This document shows positions 1 to 11,499 of a DNA stretch of 64,000 nt, piece by piece (positions within the stretch are counted from its first letter, which is position 1; the number at the start of each line of letters is the position of its first letter). Location of the stretch: contig CM067077.1 of NCBI GenBank assembly GCA_033980235.1, positions 2,655,972 to 2,719,971 of the forward strand, given 5' to 3'. The position numbers were made by a program, and so were the translations under genes. The DNA is from Diadema setosum. Taxonomy: Eukaryota; Echinodermata; Echinoidea; Diadematoida; Diadematidae. Below the pieces are notes generated by a model that saw only the letters and a program-made list of their open reading frames with translations, was not told the DNA's origin and searched no databases.

Positions 1-1512
1 ACAAATAATTGACTACATAGTTTTTGCCTATCCTTGATAATTACATGCAGATCAAATGAGATTCACAGAAAACGTTGGAGGAAGACCTAACAGTGAACTG
101 TTTATCATTTTTATAAAAGAAAAAGTATGAAAAGTATAAGTTATGAAAGTGGGGATACCACGTTACCAATCCTTCCCAACCTGACCTTCTAATTCCCTTA
201 TTGAGGAATTTCGCAAGTATATCCGCAAATGATCACGAAATGGGCACTCATATTTCAAATACTATGAATAACAAATCATTCAGATCCACATAGAATTCTT
301 CAATGTGATAATACATGTATTTGCAAACTCTTTTGTTTTCAGCGCTGTGCTTGAACAGCAAAAAATGGAACATTCATACAATCCAGACATCCTGCATTTC
401 TCGTCATAAATACTTCTGTATGAAGTGCATTGCACATACAATCTTTCAAACACATATTTACGTATGTATTTAATGGGTAGTAATTGTCATTAAATTCCTT
501 GTAATGACTGTCTGTTCATGCTCTATATTCATCTCACCCTTTGCACACCAGCATTATATGGATGGTGATCACAAAAGAAAAATGATTCCTTTCTTCCTCA
601 CTAATGACAGTATATTGCCTTCATCACAGAATTTATATTTGTTAAAAGTCAAAGGTAAACACATCTATTTTCCTGATCTTTGTTAAGGCGCATGGGAGCA
701 GCATTGATATACGTAGATAAAGTCAGTTTTGGAAAAGTGCATGCAAGATTGTAGTTGTCGTTTTTAAGAAAGAAGAGAAAGAGAGAAAATTCTAGAACAA
801 ACCTCATTTTCAGCTTTTTCCTTGTTGCTTCCAAGACGTGACATGGAAATCTGAAGTTAAATTAAAGTAGCAAAATCATTGTTCTCACATTAACAGCAAT
901 CAAATTAAAATACCGTCAGCTTAAGTATAATAAATGTTGATTTCATCACAACCAGACAATCAAAATATTATGAACAGTGTTGCAATACCACATAGATTGA
1001 GCAACAACTTTGTTTAGGGAAAAGGTGAAGATGGAGCAGGGAAAGGAAGAGACAAATAAGAGGAAAGAGAACAAGATATATGAACAGCTACCGAGTGGGG
1101 TGGAAGGTTGACGAACATCTCCTTACATTACCATTGCAGTAGCAAAAAAAAAAATGAGGAAAAATAACATAATCAGGCAATAAGGAATAGCATTGGCACT
1201 TGAATCTCATTATCTGAACCAATCATTCATATATGATATAAACGTTAATTTAGACCCCAACTTTAATTCATGCACTTTTACAGAAAACAGCTAACCTTCA
1301 AGTAAACTGATGCTGGAGTACCATACACTGAAGTATTTAGGTAGTAAAGACTATTACATTATACAACAAAGCACACATGAATATCACTGCTGTATCAAAC
1401 TAGCTTGAGTGGCCTTCTTGGCGACGGCTAAGTATGAATCTATTTCACTATGTCCCTTCTTGGGAAAATCACAGAATCTAGCTTATAGCAAACTACATTT
1501 GATAATACTCTC
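1..1512. other. No gene recognised
   Basis: AT-rich sequence with only short random reading frames. I see no splice-bounded exon, RNA gene or repeat family that recurs elsewhere in the window. Confidence 0.5.
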
Positions 1513-1523
1513 TTGCACCTATC

Positions 1524-3336
1524 CACTGGAGTAGCCAGGGGAGGGGGGGGGGGGGCGATGGGGGCGGTCCCCCCCCCCCCCCCCCCCCTCCCCCTAAGAT
1601 TTGGACCGGGGATTTGGGAGGCGGAAAAAAAAAATGCGTGCATACTGTATGCATGCACATGAAGTGAGTCTCCTTTGCAACCTTTCATCAAATAAGATAT
1701 TTTTTTGAATATTTCACTCAAAGTGTGCACCAGATCGTTGAATTTCAATTCAAAATATGCAAAATCTCTCGTGCTTGGGAGGGGGTATCCCGCTCCCAAA
1801 CCCTCCCCCTCTGAGCCTCTTTCCCTAGCTAAGTACACTTTTTAGATTTACACAAAAATTCTGAATAATTCTGAGTGCACAAGACTTATCACTTATAATC
1901 CGAAAACTGAAGGTTCCCTCATGTATAAGGGGAATTTCCCCTTTTAATCGACCCTTTCCTCCCTCAGCCCCCCCCCCCCCCCATCAGTTTTTTTTTTGTG
2001 TGTGATTTCCCAAATGTTGATTCCATCAAATATGCGTATACGAGATACTCAATTTCAACCTTAAAGAGATAAAAGCTCCATCGGAAGGGAAGGGTGGAGA
2101 TAACACTCGCCCACGCCTTCTCCCTGCTCGCCCCCCCCCTCACCCCGCCATGCAAAGAAGTCAACTGTGGCTATACCCAGATCGCTTTATTTCAATTCTA
2201 AAAACGCAAAAGCTCCGCGAGCGGGAGGGGGAATCCCCCTTCCCCTAAGCTCTACCTCACTAGACTTTATACATACGCACAGATGGTGCACATTCCGAAT
2301 AAGAGCTAAATTCCGTGATTTTAACACTTCGATGAAAAAGTATTGCACCGAAAATTTGCACCAGATCGCTGAATTTCAGGTCTGAAAATGTAAAATCACC
2401 TTCGTGTGGGAGGGGATATGCCCCAATCTACACCCTCGTGTGCATGCTTTTTCTGTTTGATTGCTGAACAGACAGCGTTCATGATATTCGGTGTAAGAAA
2501 TAATACAAGAAGACTAGTGTATTTAAATCATACCATTGTATAGGCAATTGTTCAATAATAATCTATACTAAAATATACTGCTACCTTAAACAAGTGGGAA
2601 TGTTTCACGTCGATAAAACGCGCAAAAAACATGCATCAAATTGCACCATTTGCAACATCAAAATGCAAAAAGTTCTTACCGTGGGAGGGGGACACTCCCC
2701 TCCCACACCCTCCCCTCCCCCCTCGCTCGCTCTGCTCGCTCGGGTTCAGTCGCGTCCATAATATTCAGTCAAAAGAATTAATACAAGAAGTGTATCTAAA
2801 TTATACCATTTTATAGGCAAATTGTTCAATAATAATCTATACTAAAATATACTGCTACCTTAAACAAGTGGGAATGTTTCACGTCGATAAAACGCGCAAA
2901 AAACATGCATCAAATTCCAACATTTGCAAAATCAAAATGCAAAAAGTTCTTACCGTGGGATCCCACACCCTCCCCTCCCCCCTCGCTCGCTCTGCTCGCT
3001 CGGGTTCAGTCGCGTTCATGATATTCAGTGAACAGAATTAATACAAGAAGTGTATCTAAATTATACTATTTTATAGGCAAATTGTTCAATAATAATCTAT
3101 ACTAAAATATACTGCTACCTTAAACAAGTGGGAATGTTTCACGTCGATAAAACGCGCAAAAACATGCATCAAATTGCACCATTTACAACATCCAAATGCA
3201 AAAAGTTCTTACCGTGGGAGGGGGGACACCCCCCTCCCACACCCTCCCCCTCGCTCGCTCCGCTCGCTCGGGCTCGGTCGCTTCGCTCCCTCGCAGACTA
3301 ACCGCCCCCCCCCAAGATGAATTCCTGGCTACGCCG
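1524..3336. mobile_element. Non-autonomous DNA-transposon-like element with 11-bp target duplication
   Basis: The element is bracketed by the direct repeat TTGCACCTATC at 1513-1523 and 3337-3347. Its ends are imperfect inverted repeats sharing GTAGCCAGG on the left and CCTGGCTAC on the right, each followed inward by a G- or C-run. The interior has no long reading frame. It consists of degenerate units rich in GGGAGGGGG and CCCTCCC, including a clean tandem triplication. An 11-bp duplication would suit Mutator-like elements, but I see no transposase, so the superfamily is unassigned. Confidence 0.6.
2500..3290. repeat. Three tandem copies of a ~265-bp unit inside the 1524-3336 element
   Basis: The landmark TATAGGCAA(A)TTGTTCAA recurs near 2539, 2811 and 3071, giving steps of about 272 and 260 bp. 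Each unit ends in a GC-rich block with GTGGGAGGG, CCCTCCCC and a CGCTCGCTC run. The middle copy lacks part of the G-rich block. Weaker relatives of the same unit occur at about 1722-1810, 2178-2260 and 2357-2450, so the whole element seems to have grown by repeat amplification. Confidence 0.75.
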
Positions 3337-3347
3337 TTGCACCTATC

Positions 3348-4332
3348 AGTGTCGAAAGTGAAGTATGGTGGGCAGCAAATATGCTTGCACCTGTCAATAG
3401 TGCCAGGGTATTGTGTATAATTACTCAGACAAGACTAGACGCGCGTCTTGGTACTGATTTAGTAGCATTCAATCCGTCTTTAAAATTGTGAACATCTTCA
3501 CCCAGTAAACTATTGGTTCATGCAAAATTCAAAAGAACATTTAAGAGTGACCAGGATAATCATTTTCCTCCACAGTTGAAGTACAAGACAGTGAAGTAGA
3601 GGTGAAGTACAAATGTAGCTGCACCTCCTTCGAAATCTTTAAGAAGAAGTTGCAGCTCATTTCAAAGCTCCGATGAGTTTCTGTTTTGTTTTTAGCTGCA
3701 CATACAAAATTGTAGATGATTTTTAACTGCATACTGGGCATTCAGCACTTGACAAGCAATTAGGTACGATAATACGCCAGCGGCGGAGTGTGCCAGATGG
3801 AAAGAAGAAGAAGAAGAGAAGAAGAAGTACTTGGAAAATGAATATTGTTCATAAAGCTATAACAAAGTATGTACATGTAAAAGAAACATTGCCAGTCCAT
3901 CTACAGTCAAAAAAGGTCCGACGAATATCTCACTACAGATGGATCTCACGGCCTGAAGCAAACCCGATTTCCTTGTACAATTTCTTCAAACTTACCTCGT
4001 TCCTAACATGTCGAACAGTAAGGGAACTCAGACATGGTAGATGTAAAACGGAGTGAAGAATACTAGCCGACATGGAAGCTCCGAGCAGTTCCATTCGCTG
4101 AATCTAATTAAGGATCAAAAGCGATGTAGTGCTGATCGTGTAAGAAGTTACTGCCAGTAAAATCTCGATTACATAATAGGAAAGTAATTTGGCACTTTGT
4201 GGTGCTTGATAATTCCACAGATGATACCTTATATTTTACTCATATTCTGGTATTTTCCTTTGCACTAAAAAAAAAAACAAAAAAAAACACAGTACAACTG
4301 AATAAGTCTTTAGTATTTGTCTCATTTTATGT
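3348..4332. other. No gene recognised
   Basis: Unique-looking AT-rich sequence. A purine-rich run at 3802-3830 opens a short frame of low-complexity Lys/Arg codons that I do not consider coding. Confidence 0.4.
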
Positions 4333-4338
4333 TTTATT
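4333..4338 (-). promoter_or_regulatory. Possible polyadenylation signal AATAAA
   Basis: The plus strand reads TTTATT, so the minus strand reads AATAAA, about 20 bases past the TAA of the candidate last NLR exon. Its position is right for a polyadenylation signal, but the hexamer is common in AT-rich DNA. Confidence 0.3.
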
Positions 4339-4357
4339 CTAAAAAGCAGGGGAAATG

Positions 4358-4396
4358 TTACGTCCGCCACCGTCGACAGCGGTTAATTGACTGCAG
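4358..4396 (-). CDS. Candidate terminal exon of the NLR gene
   Basis: On the minus strand, the sequence after GCAAAG at 4402-4397 resembles the start of the LRR cassette exons. It reads twelve codons beginning Leu-Gln-Ser-Ile in phase 0, then TAA at 4360-4358. An AATAAA lies about 20 bases further on. This could be the last exon and polyadenylation site of the receptor gene. Equally it could be a decayed cassette head in which a stop and an AT-rich hexamer arose by chance. The acceptor lacks a good pyrimidine tract, as do the cassette acceptors. Confidence 0.3.
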   Translation of the reverse strand: MQSINRCRRWRT

Positions 4397-5116
4397 CTTT
4401 GCAGAAATATATGAGGAAGAAAAATGATATTATGGGAAAAGATTAATATATCATTTTGATTCCGACAGAAATGCACATATTTGATTAGAGATTGCAAGAG
4501 GAGGGTACGAACATTTTTAACACTTAATTCTGGGGGCAGTGGGCTTTTAAGGCAAAAAACAAAAACAAAAACAAACAAACAAACACACAATATGACCTGC
4601 TACCTCATCCAATTACGTCATTGTCTATGATACAACTGTTCTGAAAACAAGAAAAACGTTTGAAAGAAATGAGCTGAAGTAAATAAAAAAAAAATGAGAC
4701 AACCCTGCCTCTCATGCTGCTGCAGGACGAAAACAGAAAATTTCGTGAGAGTAGTGATAACAAACAATCATCTTTAGTGTCATTAGCTTCCCTTCATCCC
4801 TGAGAGTTAAATACATTGCGTAGACTTTCCATCCCTTCATCATCTCATTTGCATTACGTGATCGTGTCCTATATCAACCTGTCATAAATGTAGAAAGGTG
4901 AAAAGTATAAACATGAAATACTATGCTAAAGCTATGCAACATGGAAAGAAACAAATTATTCTTTTTAGTCAAGCATGGCGAAAACATCGTTTAGTATCTC
5001 AATCATCTGTTTGTTTGTTTGTTTCTTTCTTTCTTTTTGTGTTGTTGTTTTTTTTTTAATTGCAGGAAGGTTTACCATGCATTGAAAACCAAATGAAGCA
5101 AAGGAAATATATATAC

Positions 5117-5507
5117 CTTCGATCCTGCTGCCGATGTAACAAGGGCAAGAAAGAAATCGTCTGATATCTTGACACGGCCAAGCTTTAACGTCTGAAGGTT
5201 TGGCATGGTGCAGATACTCTTGGCGTAAGCCACATTACTCTGACCAGTTCTCATATTCCCTCAATGGCTCCCCAAACATAAACGTATCAGCTTTAAAAAT
5301 CCTCCTTATTGTTTACAAGATATGTAATAATCTTGCCCATCTTTTCTTAAAGATTTGATTTCCTTCTGCTCATCAACTTCAACCCGTTCTCTCCGTTCTT
5401 CCTTCACTCTCCAGTTATCACGTGATCCCCGCACCTATACCCGCAGCGGCTACATACGGTGCAGCAGGGGAGATGTCAGGTCCCTTCTGGTGTGTTATTG
5501 ATTGAAG
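5117..5507 (-). pseudogene. LRR cassette exon A, split by a 229-bp duplication
   Basis: The 3' two-thirds of an LRR exon (5231-5117, ending at a good GTATAT donor) and its 5' head (5507-5461) are separated by 5232-5460. That block is an intron sequence also found, nearly unchanged, at about 5571-5793. Six bases of exon are missing at the junction. The remaining coding part reads an LRR with the typical MPNLQTLKL core. The interruption removes the exon's continuity, so I call it a broken copy. Confidence 0.7.
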
Positions 5508-5793
5508 CTTTGCAGCAACATCATATAAGGAATAAATTAATGATATGACCATTACAAAAAAATATGACCACATTACTCTGACCAGTTCTCATATTCCCTC
5601 AATGGCTCCCTAAACATAAACGTATCAGCTTTAAAAATCCTCCTTATTGTTTACAAGATATGTAATAATCTTGCCCATCTTTTCTTAAAGATTTGATTTC
5701 CTTCTGCTCATCAACTTCAACCCGTTCTCTCCGTTCTTTCTCCACTCTCCAGTTATCACGTGGTCCCTGCACCTATACCCGCAGCGGCTACGG
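5230..5793. repeat. Direct duplication (~222 bp, 341-bp step) interrupting exon A
   Basis: The block beginning CACATTACTCTGACCAG at 5231 recurs at 5572 with only a few mismatches (for example CCCCAAAC against CCCTAAAC). Both copies run through the AAGATTTGATTTCCTTC and CTTCAACCCGTTCTCTCC landmarks. The left copy lies in the middle of the LRR exon, so the duplication itself inactivated that exon. Confidence 0.75.
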
Positions 5794-6278
5794 CATTTAT
5801 GGCCTTTTTTCTGTTATTTCCCAACCTCTTTGCAATAAACTTCCTATCTATATTCGTAATGTAAGTGTTCACAAGTTCAAATCATTCTTAGAAACTTATC
5901 TGTTCACTTAATTCTAATTTTGTTGTTGTTGTTGCAGCTGTTGTTACATCATATGCACATAATGCTGTACCTTACCTCATTTCCCCCCCCCCCCCCCGGA
6001 TTATTGTGCTTAAAAACATCAGTATTACGCACCATACAAGGAATCAACTTTAGTGTCATTACTAATCTAGTATCTACTTATCTAGTACTTTCCTAAGACT
6101 ATGTAATATGGCAATGCATTTAGGGAAACAAATTATTCTTTATAATCCAACAGGGCGAAAACATCGTTTTGCCTCCCAGTCATGCCTGTGTTTGTTCTTT
6201 TGTTTTTCTGTGTGTGTGTGTTTTATATTGCAGAAATATTTCCCATGCATTGGAAACTAAATGAGGTAAAGAAGATAC

Positions 6279-6449
6279 CTTCGCTCCTGCTGCTGATGTA
6301 ACAAGGGCAAGAAAAAAAAAAACATGTGCTATTTTGACTTTGTATAGGTGTAACGTCTGAAGGTTTGGCATGGTGCAGATACTTTTGGGGAAGGACTCTG
6401 ATACAACAGGGGAGATGTCAGGTCCGCAAAGGTGTGTTATTGATTGAAG
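6279..6449 (-). CDS. LRR cassette exon B (57 codons)
   Basis: This exon is open in the same frame as the others, from after GCAAAG at 6450-6455 to a GTATCT donor. It is 171 nt, phase 0 at both ends. It encodes two LRR-type repeats: a GPDISPVVSES segment, then MPNLQTLHLYKVKIAHVFFF and a closing TSAAGAK. An A-run has added residues (VFFFLAL), a trait shared with the decayed copies H and I, so B belongs to that older subgroup but has stayed in frame. Confidence 0.6.
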
Positions 6450-7479
6450 CTTTGCAGCAACAAAATATAAGGAATACATTAATGATATGACCCTTACAAC
6501 AAGATATGACCACATTACTCCATGCAGTTTTCCAATCCCCCCATTGGCTCCCCAAACATCAACTTATCAGCTTTAAAGTAATGCTTATTGTTTACAAGAC
6601 ATGAATCTTGCTCCATCTTTTCTTAAAGATTTGATTTCCTTCTGCTCATCCACTTCAACCCGTTCTCTCCGTTCTTCCTCCAATCTCCAGTTATCACGTA
6701 GCCCCCGCATCTATACCCGCAGCGGCTACAGCTTTTTTGGAATGGAAAGAAACAGATTTTTTTTTTCCCATCTCTTTGCAAGAATAAACTCCCTATCTAT
6801 ATTCGTAATTAAAGTGCTGACCAAGTTCAAATCATTGTTGAAAACTTATATGTTTCTTCAATCCTAAGTTTGTTGTTCTTGTTGTTGCTATTGTTATATA
6901 TGCACATGATGCTGGTACTTTATACCTCATTTCTTTAGGGATTAAAGCCCTTAGAAACGTCAGCATTGCGCACTATATAAGAAATCAACTTTAGTGTCAT
7001 CAATAATAAATGCTACATTCATAAAGCGCATCAAAAACACATGCATCTTTAATTATGCGCTGTACAATTCATATACAAGATGCAAACAAACAAATGAATA
7101 ACAAGTATAACAACCAATCTAATACATACAATAATTAACAAAAAGGGGTTATGAATATTCATCTTGATGATGGAAGACGGAAAAACATATTTTCTTTCCA
7201 TTCTTTTATCATTTCATTCGCATTACGTGATCGTGTCCCATATCAACCTGTCATAAACGTATCAAGATGACAACTATAAACATGAAATACTTTGCTAAGA
7301 CTCTGTAACATGGAAAGAAACAGACTATTCTTTTTAGTCCAACACGGCAAAAACATCGTCTAGTATCTCAATCATCTGTTTGTTTGTTTGTTTTTGTGTT
7401 TTTGTTTTGTTTTGTTTTTTTATTGCAGGAAGGTTTACCATGCATTGGAAACCAAATGAAGCAAAGGAGATACATATAC

Positions 7480-7647
7480 CTTCGCTCCTGCTGCTGATGT
7501 ACGGAGGGCAAGAAAGAAATTGTCTGCTAACTTGACATCGTCAAGCTGTAACGTCTGAAGGTTTGGCATGGTGCAGATACTCTTGGCGTAAGCCTCTGAT
7601 GCAGCAGGGGAGATGTCAGGTCCACCACTGTGTGTTATTAATTGAAG
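7480..7647 (-). CDS. LRR cassette exon C (56 codons)
   Basis: 168 nt, phase 0 at both ends, from the GCAAAG acceptor to a GTATATG donor. It encodes two 28-residue LRRs: LQLITHSGGPDIS leads into SEAYAKSICTMPNLQTLQL, then DDVKLADNFF and TSAAGAK. Compared with exon D it has eight nucleotide differences, all changing the amino acid (positions around DDVKLADN, LALR and GAK). The surrounding intron is almost identical to D's. Probably part of the LRR solenoid of the NACHT gene upstream. Confidence 0.75.
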
Positions 7648-8561
7648 CTTTGCCGCAAAATAATATAAGGAATACATTATTGATATGACCATTAAAATAT
7701 ATGAATATAATAATCTTGCTCATACTTTCGTAAAGATTTGATTTCCTTCCGCTCATCCACTTCAACCCTTTCTCTCCGTTCTTCCTTCACTCTCCAGTTA
7801 TCACATGGCCCCCGCACCTATACCCGCAGCGGCTACGGCGATATGTTTTTTTTTTTCCCCATCTCTTTGTAAGAAAAAACTCCCTATCCATATTCGTAAT
7901 TAAAGTGCTGACCAAGTTCAAATCATTGTTGAAAACTTATATGTTTCTTCAATCCTAAGTTTGTTGTTCTTGTTGTTGCTATTGTTATATATGCACATGA
8001 TGCTGGTACTTTATACCTCATTTCTTTAGGGATTAAAGCCCTTAGAAACGTCAGCATTGCGCACTATATAAGAAATCAACTTTAGTGTCATCAATAATAA
8101 ATGCTACATTCATAAAGCGCATCAAAAACACATGCATCTTTAATTATGCGCTGTACAATTCATATACAAGATACAAACAAACAAATGAATAACAAGTATA
8201 ACAACCAATCTAATACATACAATAATTAACAAAAAGGGGTTATGAATATTCATCTTGATGATGGAAGACGGAAAAACATATTTTCTTTCCATTCTTTTAT
8301 CATTTCATTCGCATTACGTGATCGTGTCCCATATCAACCTGTCATAAACGTATCAAGATGACAACTATAAACATGAAATACTTTGCTAAGACTCTGTAAC
8401 ATGGAAAGAAACAGACTATTCTTTTTAGTCCAACACGGCAAAAACATCGTTTAGTATCTCAATTATCTGTTTGTTTGTTTGTTTTTGTGTTGTTGTTTTT
8501 TTTATTGCAGGAACATTTACCATGCATTGGAAACCAAATGAAGCAAAGAAGATACATATAC

Positions 8562-8729
8562 CTTCGATCCTGCTGCTGATGTACAGAGGGTAAGAAAGAA
8601 ATCGCCTGCTATCTTGACATCGTGAAGCTGTAACGTCTGAAGGTTTGGGATGGTGCAGATACTCTTGGCGTAAGCCTCTGATGCAGCAGGGGAGATGTCA
8701 GGTCCACCACTGTGTGTTATTAATTGAAG
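8562..8729 (-). CDS. LRR cassette exon D (56 codons)
   Basis: 168 nt with the same acceptor and donor context as C. It reads LQLITHSGGPDIS, then a core TIPNLQTLQLHDVKIAGDFF and a closing TSAAGSK. Its last two-thirds are identical to exon E, while its 5' part matches C. The exon is thus a mosaic, as expected from recombination between neighbouring copies. Confidence 0.75.
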
Positions 8730-9643
8730 CTTTGCCGCAAAATAATATAAGGAATACATTATTGATATGACCATTAAAATATATGAATATAATAATCTTG
8801 CTCATACTTTCGTAAAGATTTGATTTCCTTCCGCTCATCCACTTCAACCCTTTCTCTCCGTTCTTCCTTCACTCTCCAGTTATCACATGGCCCCCGCACC
8901 TATACCCGCAGCGGCTACGGCGATATGTTTTTTTTTTTCCCCATCTCTTTGTAAGAAAAAACTCCCTATCCATATTCGTAATTAAAGTGCTGACCAAGTT
9001 TAAATCATTGTTGAAAACTTATATGTTTCTTCAATCCTAAGTTTGTTGTTCTTGTTGTTGCTATTGTTATATATGCACATGATGCTGGTACTTTATACCT
9101 CATTTCTTTAGGGATTAAAGCCCTTAGAAACGTCAGCATTGCGCACTATATAAGAAATCAACTTTAGTGTCATCAATAATAAATGCTACATTCATAAAGC
9201 GCATCAAAAACACATGCTTCTTTAATTATGCGCTGTACAATTCATATACAAGATACAAACAAGCAAATGAATAACAAGTATAACAATCAATCTAATACAT
9301 ACAATAATTAACAAAAAGGGGTTATGAACATTCATCTTGATGATGAAAGACGGAAAAACAGGTTTTCTTTCCATTCCTTTACCATTTCATTCGCATTAGG
9401 TGATCGTGTCCCATATCAACCTGTCATAAACGTATAAAGGTGAAAACTATAAACATGAAATACTTTCCTAAGACACTGTAACATGGAAAGAAACAGACGA
9501 TTCTTTTTAGTCCAACACGGCAAAAACATCGTTTAGTATCTCAATTATCTGTTTGTTTGTTTGTTTTTGTGTTGTTGTTTTTTTTATTGCAGGAACATTT
9601 ACCATGCATTGGAAACCAAATGAAGCAAAGAAGATACATATAC

Positions 9644-9826
9644 CTTCGATCCTGCTGCTGATGTACAGAGGGTAAGAAAGAAATCGCCTGCTATCTTGAC
9701 ATCGTGAAGCTGTAACGTCTGAAGGTTTGGGATGGTGCAGATACTCTTGGCGTAAGCCTCTGATGCAGCAGGGGAGATGTCAGGTCCATTCCTTGACCAG
9801 GAGTGTTCTATGAAGATTGATTGAAG
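9644..9826 (-). CDS. LRR cassette exon E (61 codons), longer first repeat
   Basis: 183 nt, in frame and phase 0. The 3' part is identical to exon D. The 5' part is different and five codons longer than in C or D: LQSIFIEHSWSRNGPDIS. The longer loop lies at the start of the first LRR. Intron E-F is only 197 bp and contains a TA microsatellite. Confidence 0.7.
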
Positions 9827-9869
9827 CTTTGCAGCAACATAATATAAGGAATACATTATTGATATGACC

Positions 9870-9873
<4 letters not shown>

Positions 9874-9921
<48 letters not shown>
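9874..9921. repeat. (TA)n microsatellite in the short E-F intron
   Basis: An uninterrupted TA run of more than 20 units lies inside the 197-bp intron between exons F and E. The other cassettes have only short TA runs or none here, so it expanded after the E-F junction formed. Confidence 0.95.
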
Positions 9922-9923
<2 letters not shown>

Positions 9924-10023
9924 ACCATCTGTTTGTTTTTGTTTTTTTGTGTGTTGTTTTTTTTTATTGCAGGAACATTTACCATGCATTGGAAACCAAA
10001 TGAAGCAAAGAAGATACATATAC

Positions 10024-10191
10024 CTTCGATCCTGCTGCTGATGTACAGAGGTCAAGATAGAAATCGTCTGGTATGTTGACCTCGTGAAGATTTAACGTCT
10101 GAAGGTTTTGCATGGTGCAGATACTCTTGGCGTAAGCCTCTGATGCAGCAGGGGAGATGTCAGGTTTTCCCCAGTGTTCTATTGATTGAAG
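10024..10191 (-). CDS. LRR cassette exon F (56 codons)
   Basis: 168 nt, phase 0, normal GTATATG donor. Key segments are LQSIEHWGKPDIS, MQNLQTLNLHEVNIPDDFY and TSAAGSK. It is closest to exon G (HEVNI subgroup) and clearly diverged from C and D. Looks functional. Confidence 0.75.
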
Positions 10192-10671
10192 CTTTGCAGC
10201 AACATAATATAAGGAATACATTATTGATATGACCATTAAAAAATATATATATAATAATCTTGCTCATATTTTCTTAAAGATTTGATTTCCTTCTGCTCAT
10301 CCACTTCAACCCGTTCTCTCCGTTCTTCCTTCACTCTCCAGTTATCACGTGATCCCCACACCTATACGTGCAGCGGCTACATACGGTGATAGGGCTTTTT
10401 CGGTTACTACAGTATTTCCCCATCTCTGTGCAATAAACGCCCTATATCTATATTCGTAATGGCAGTGTTGACCAAGTTCAAACCATTGTTGAAAACTTAT
10501 CTGTTTACTCAATCATAATTTTGTTATTGTTGTTGATGTTGTTGCTGTTATATCATATGCACATAATGCTGTATCTGTCCTCATTTTTTCCGGATTATTG
10601 CACTTAGAAACATCAGTATTACGCGCTAAGTAATCAACTTAGTGTCATCAATAATAAATGCTACATTCATA

Positions 10672-11033
10672 TGAGGTATATGAGGTATATGAGGTATTCA
10701 TCAATATATCAATGAGGAATTCATCAAGGTATATGAGGTATTCATCAATATCATATGAGCTCCCTCGTGGAGACGTAATGAGCTCCTTTATGGAGACAAT
10801 ATGAGCTCCCTCGTGGAGACTTTATGAGCTCCTTTGTGGAGACAACATGAGCTCCCTCGTGGAGACGATATGAGCTCCCTCGAGGAGACTTGGTATGCAT
10901 TTAATATTCTTGTTTATATCTCTTTAAGATCTATAATGTTTGGTTTATGTTTAAGTGCTGTCTGGGGCAAATTATTTGTATAGGGCCCCATTTCTCTCTC
11001 TTTCTCTTTCGATCTTTAAAATAACAACAACAA
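10672..11033 (+). mobile_element. 362-bp retroposed insert with 11-bp target duplication
   Basis: The cassette intron sequence CTACATTCATA is duplicated at 10661-10671 and 11034-11044. Other cassettes have a single copy followed by AAGC, so the empty site is visible in paralogues. The insert ends in an A-rich tail (AAAATAACAACAACAA), typical of LINE-driven retroposition. It contains a minisatellite of about six 25-bp units. No coding capacity. I cannot name the SINE family. Confidence 0.75.
10751..10892 (+). repeat. Minisatellite of ~25-bp units (GAGCTCC...GGAGAC)
   Basis: About six units of the form ATGAGCTCCCTCGTGGAGAC plus a few variable bases. Every unit holds a small inverted repeat (CTCC...GGAG), so the array would form a row of mini-hairpins. 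A shorter ATGAGGTAT repeat precedes it at 10671-10750. Confidence 0.9.
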
Positions 11034-11499
11034 CTACATTCATAAAGCTAACACATGTTTTATGTGCGCTGTACAATGGAGATACAAAATATAAACAAAA
11101 AATGAATAACAAGTATAACAATCAATCTAATACATACAATAATTAACAAAAAGGGTTATGAATATCTATCTTCGTGATGGAAAACGGAAAAAACGGGTTT
11201 TCTTTCCATCCCTTCATTATCTCATTTGCATTACGTGATCGTGTCCAATATCAACCTGTCATAAATGTAGAAAGGTGAAAACTATAAGCATAAAATACTA
11301 TGCTAAAACTATGCAACATGGAAAGAAACCGTAACTATTCTTTTTAGTCCAACACGGTGAAAACATCGTTTAGTATCTCAACCATCTGTTTGTTTGTTTG
11401 TTTGTTTGTTGGTTGGTTTTTGTTGTTATTGTTTTTTTTTATTGCAGGAAGGTTTCAACATACATTGGAAACCAAATGAAGCAAAGAAGATACATATAT

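Larger units (their letters stand above)
6790..9790. repeat. Recent tandem triplication of one cassette, 1082-bp period
   Basis: Exon and intron landmarks recur at exactly 1082-bp steps: donors of exons C, D and E at 7480, 8562 and 9644, and the intron blocks between. Between about 7648 and 8190 and the next copy I count only about three differences. The second half of the intron is more diverged (clustered changes near 9240-9510), consistent with unequal crossing-over followed by partial gene conversion. Confidence 0.9.

Noticed and set aside
10650..10890. CRISPR-like array of 25-bp repeats
   Set aside because: Units are contiguous with only 2-6 variable bases, there are no spacers, and the context is an animal intron.
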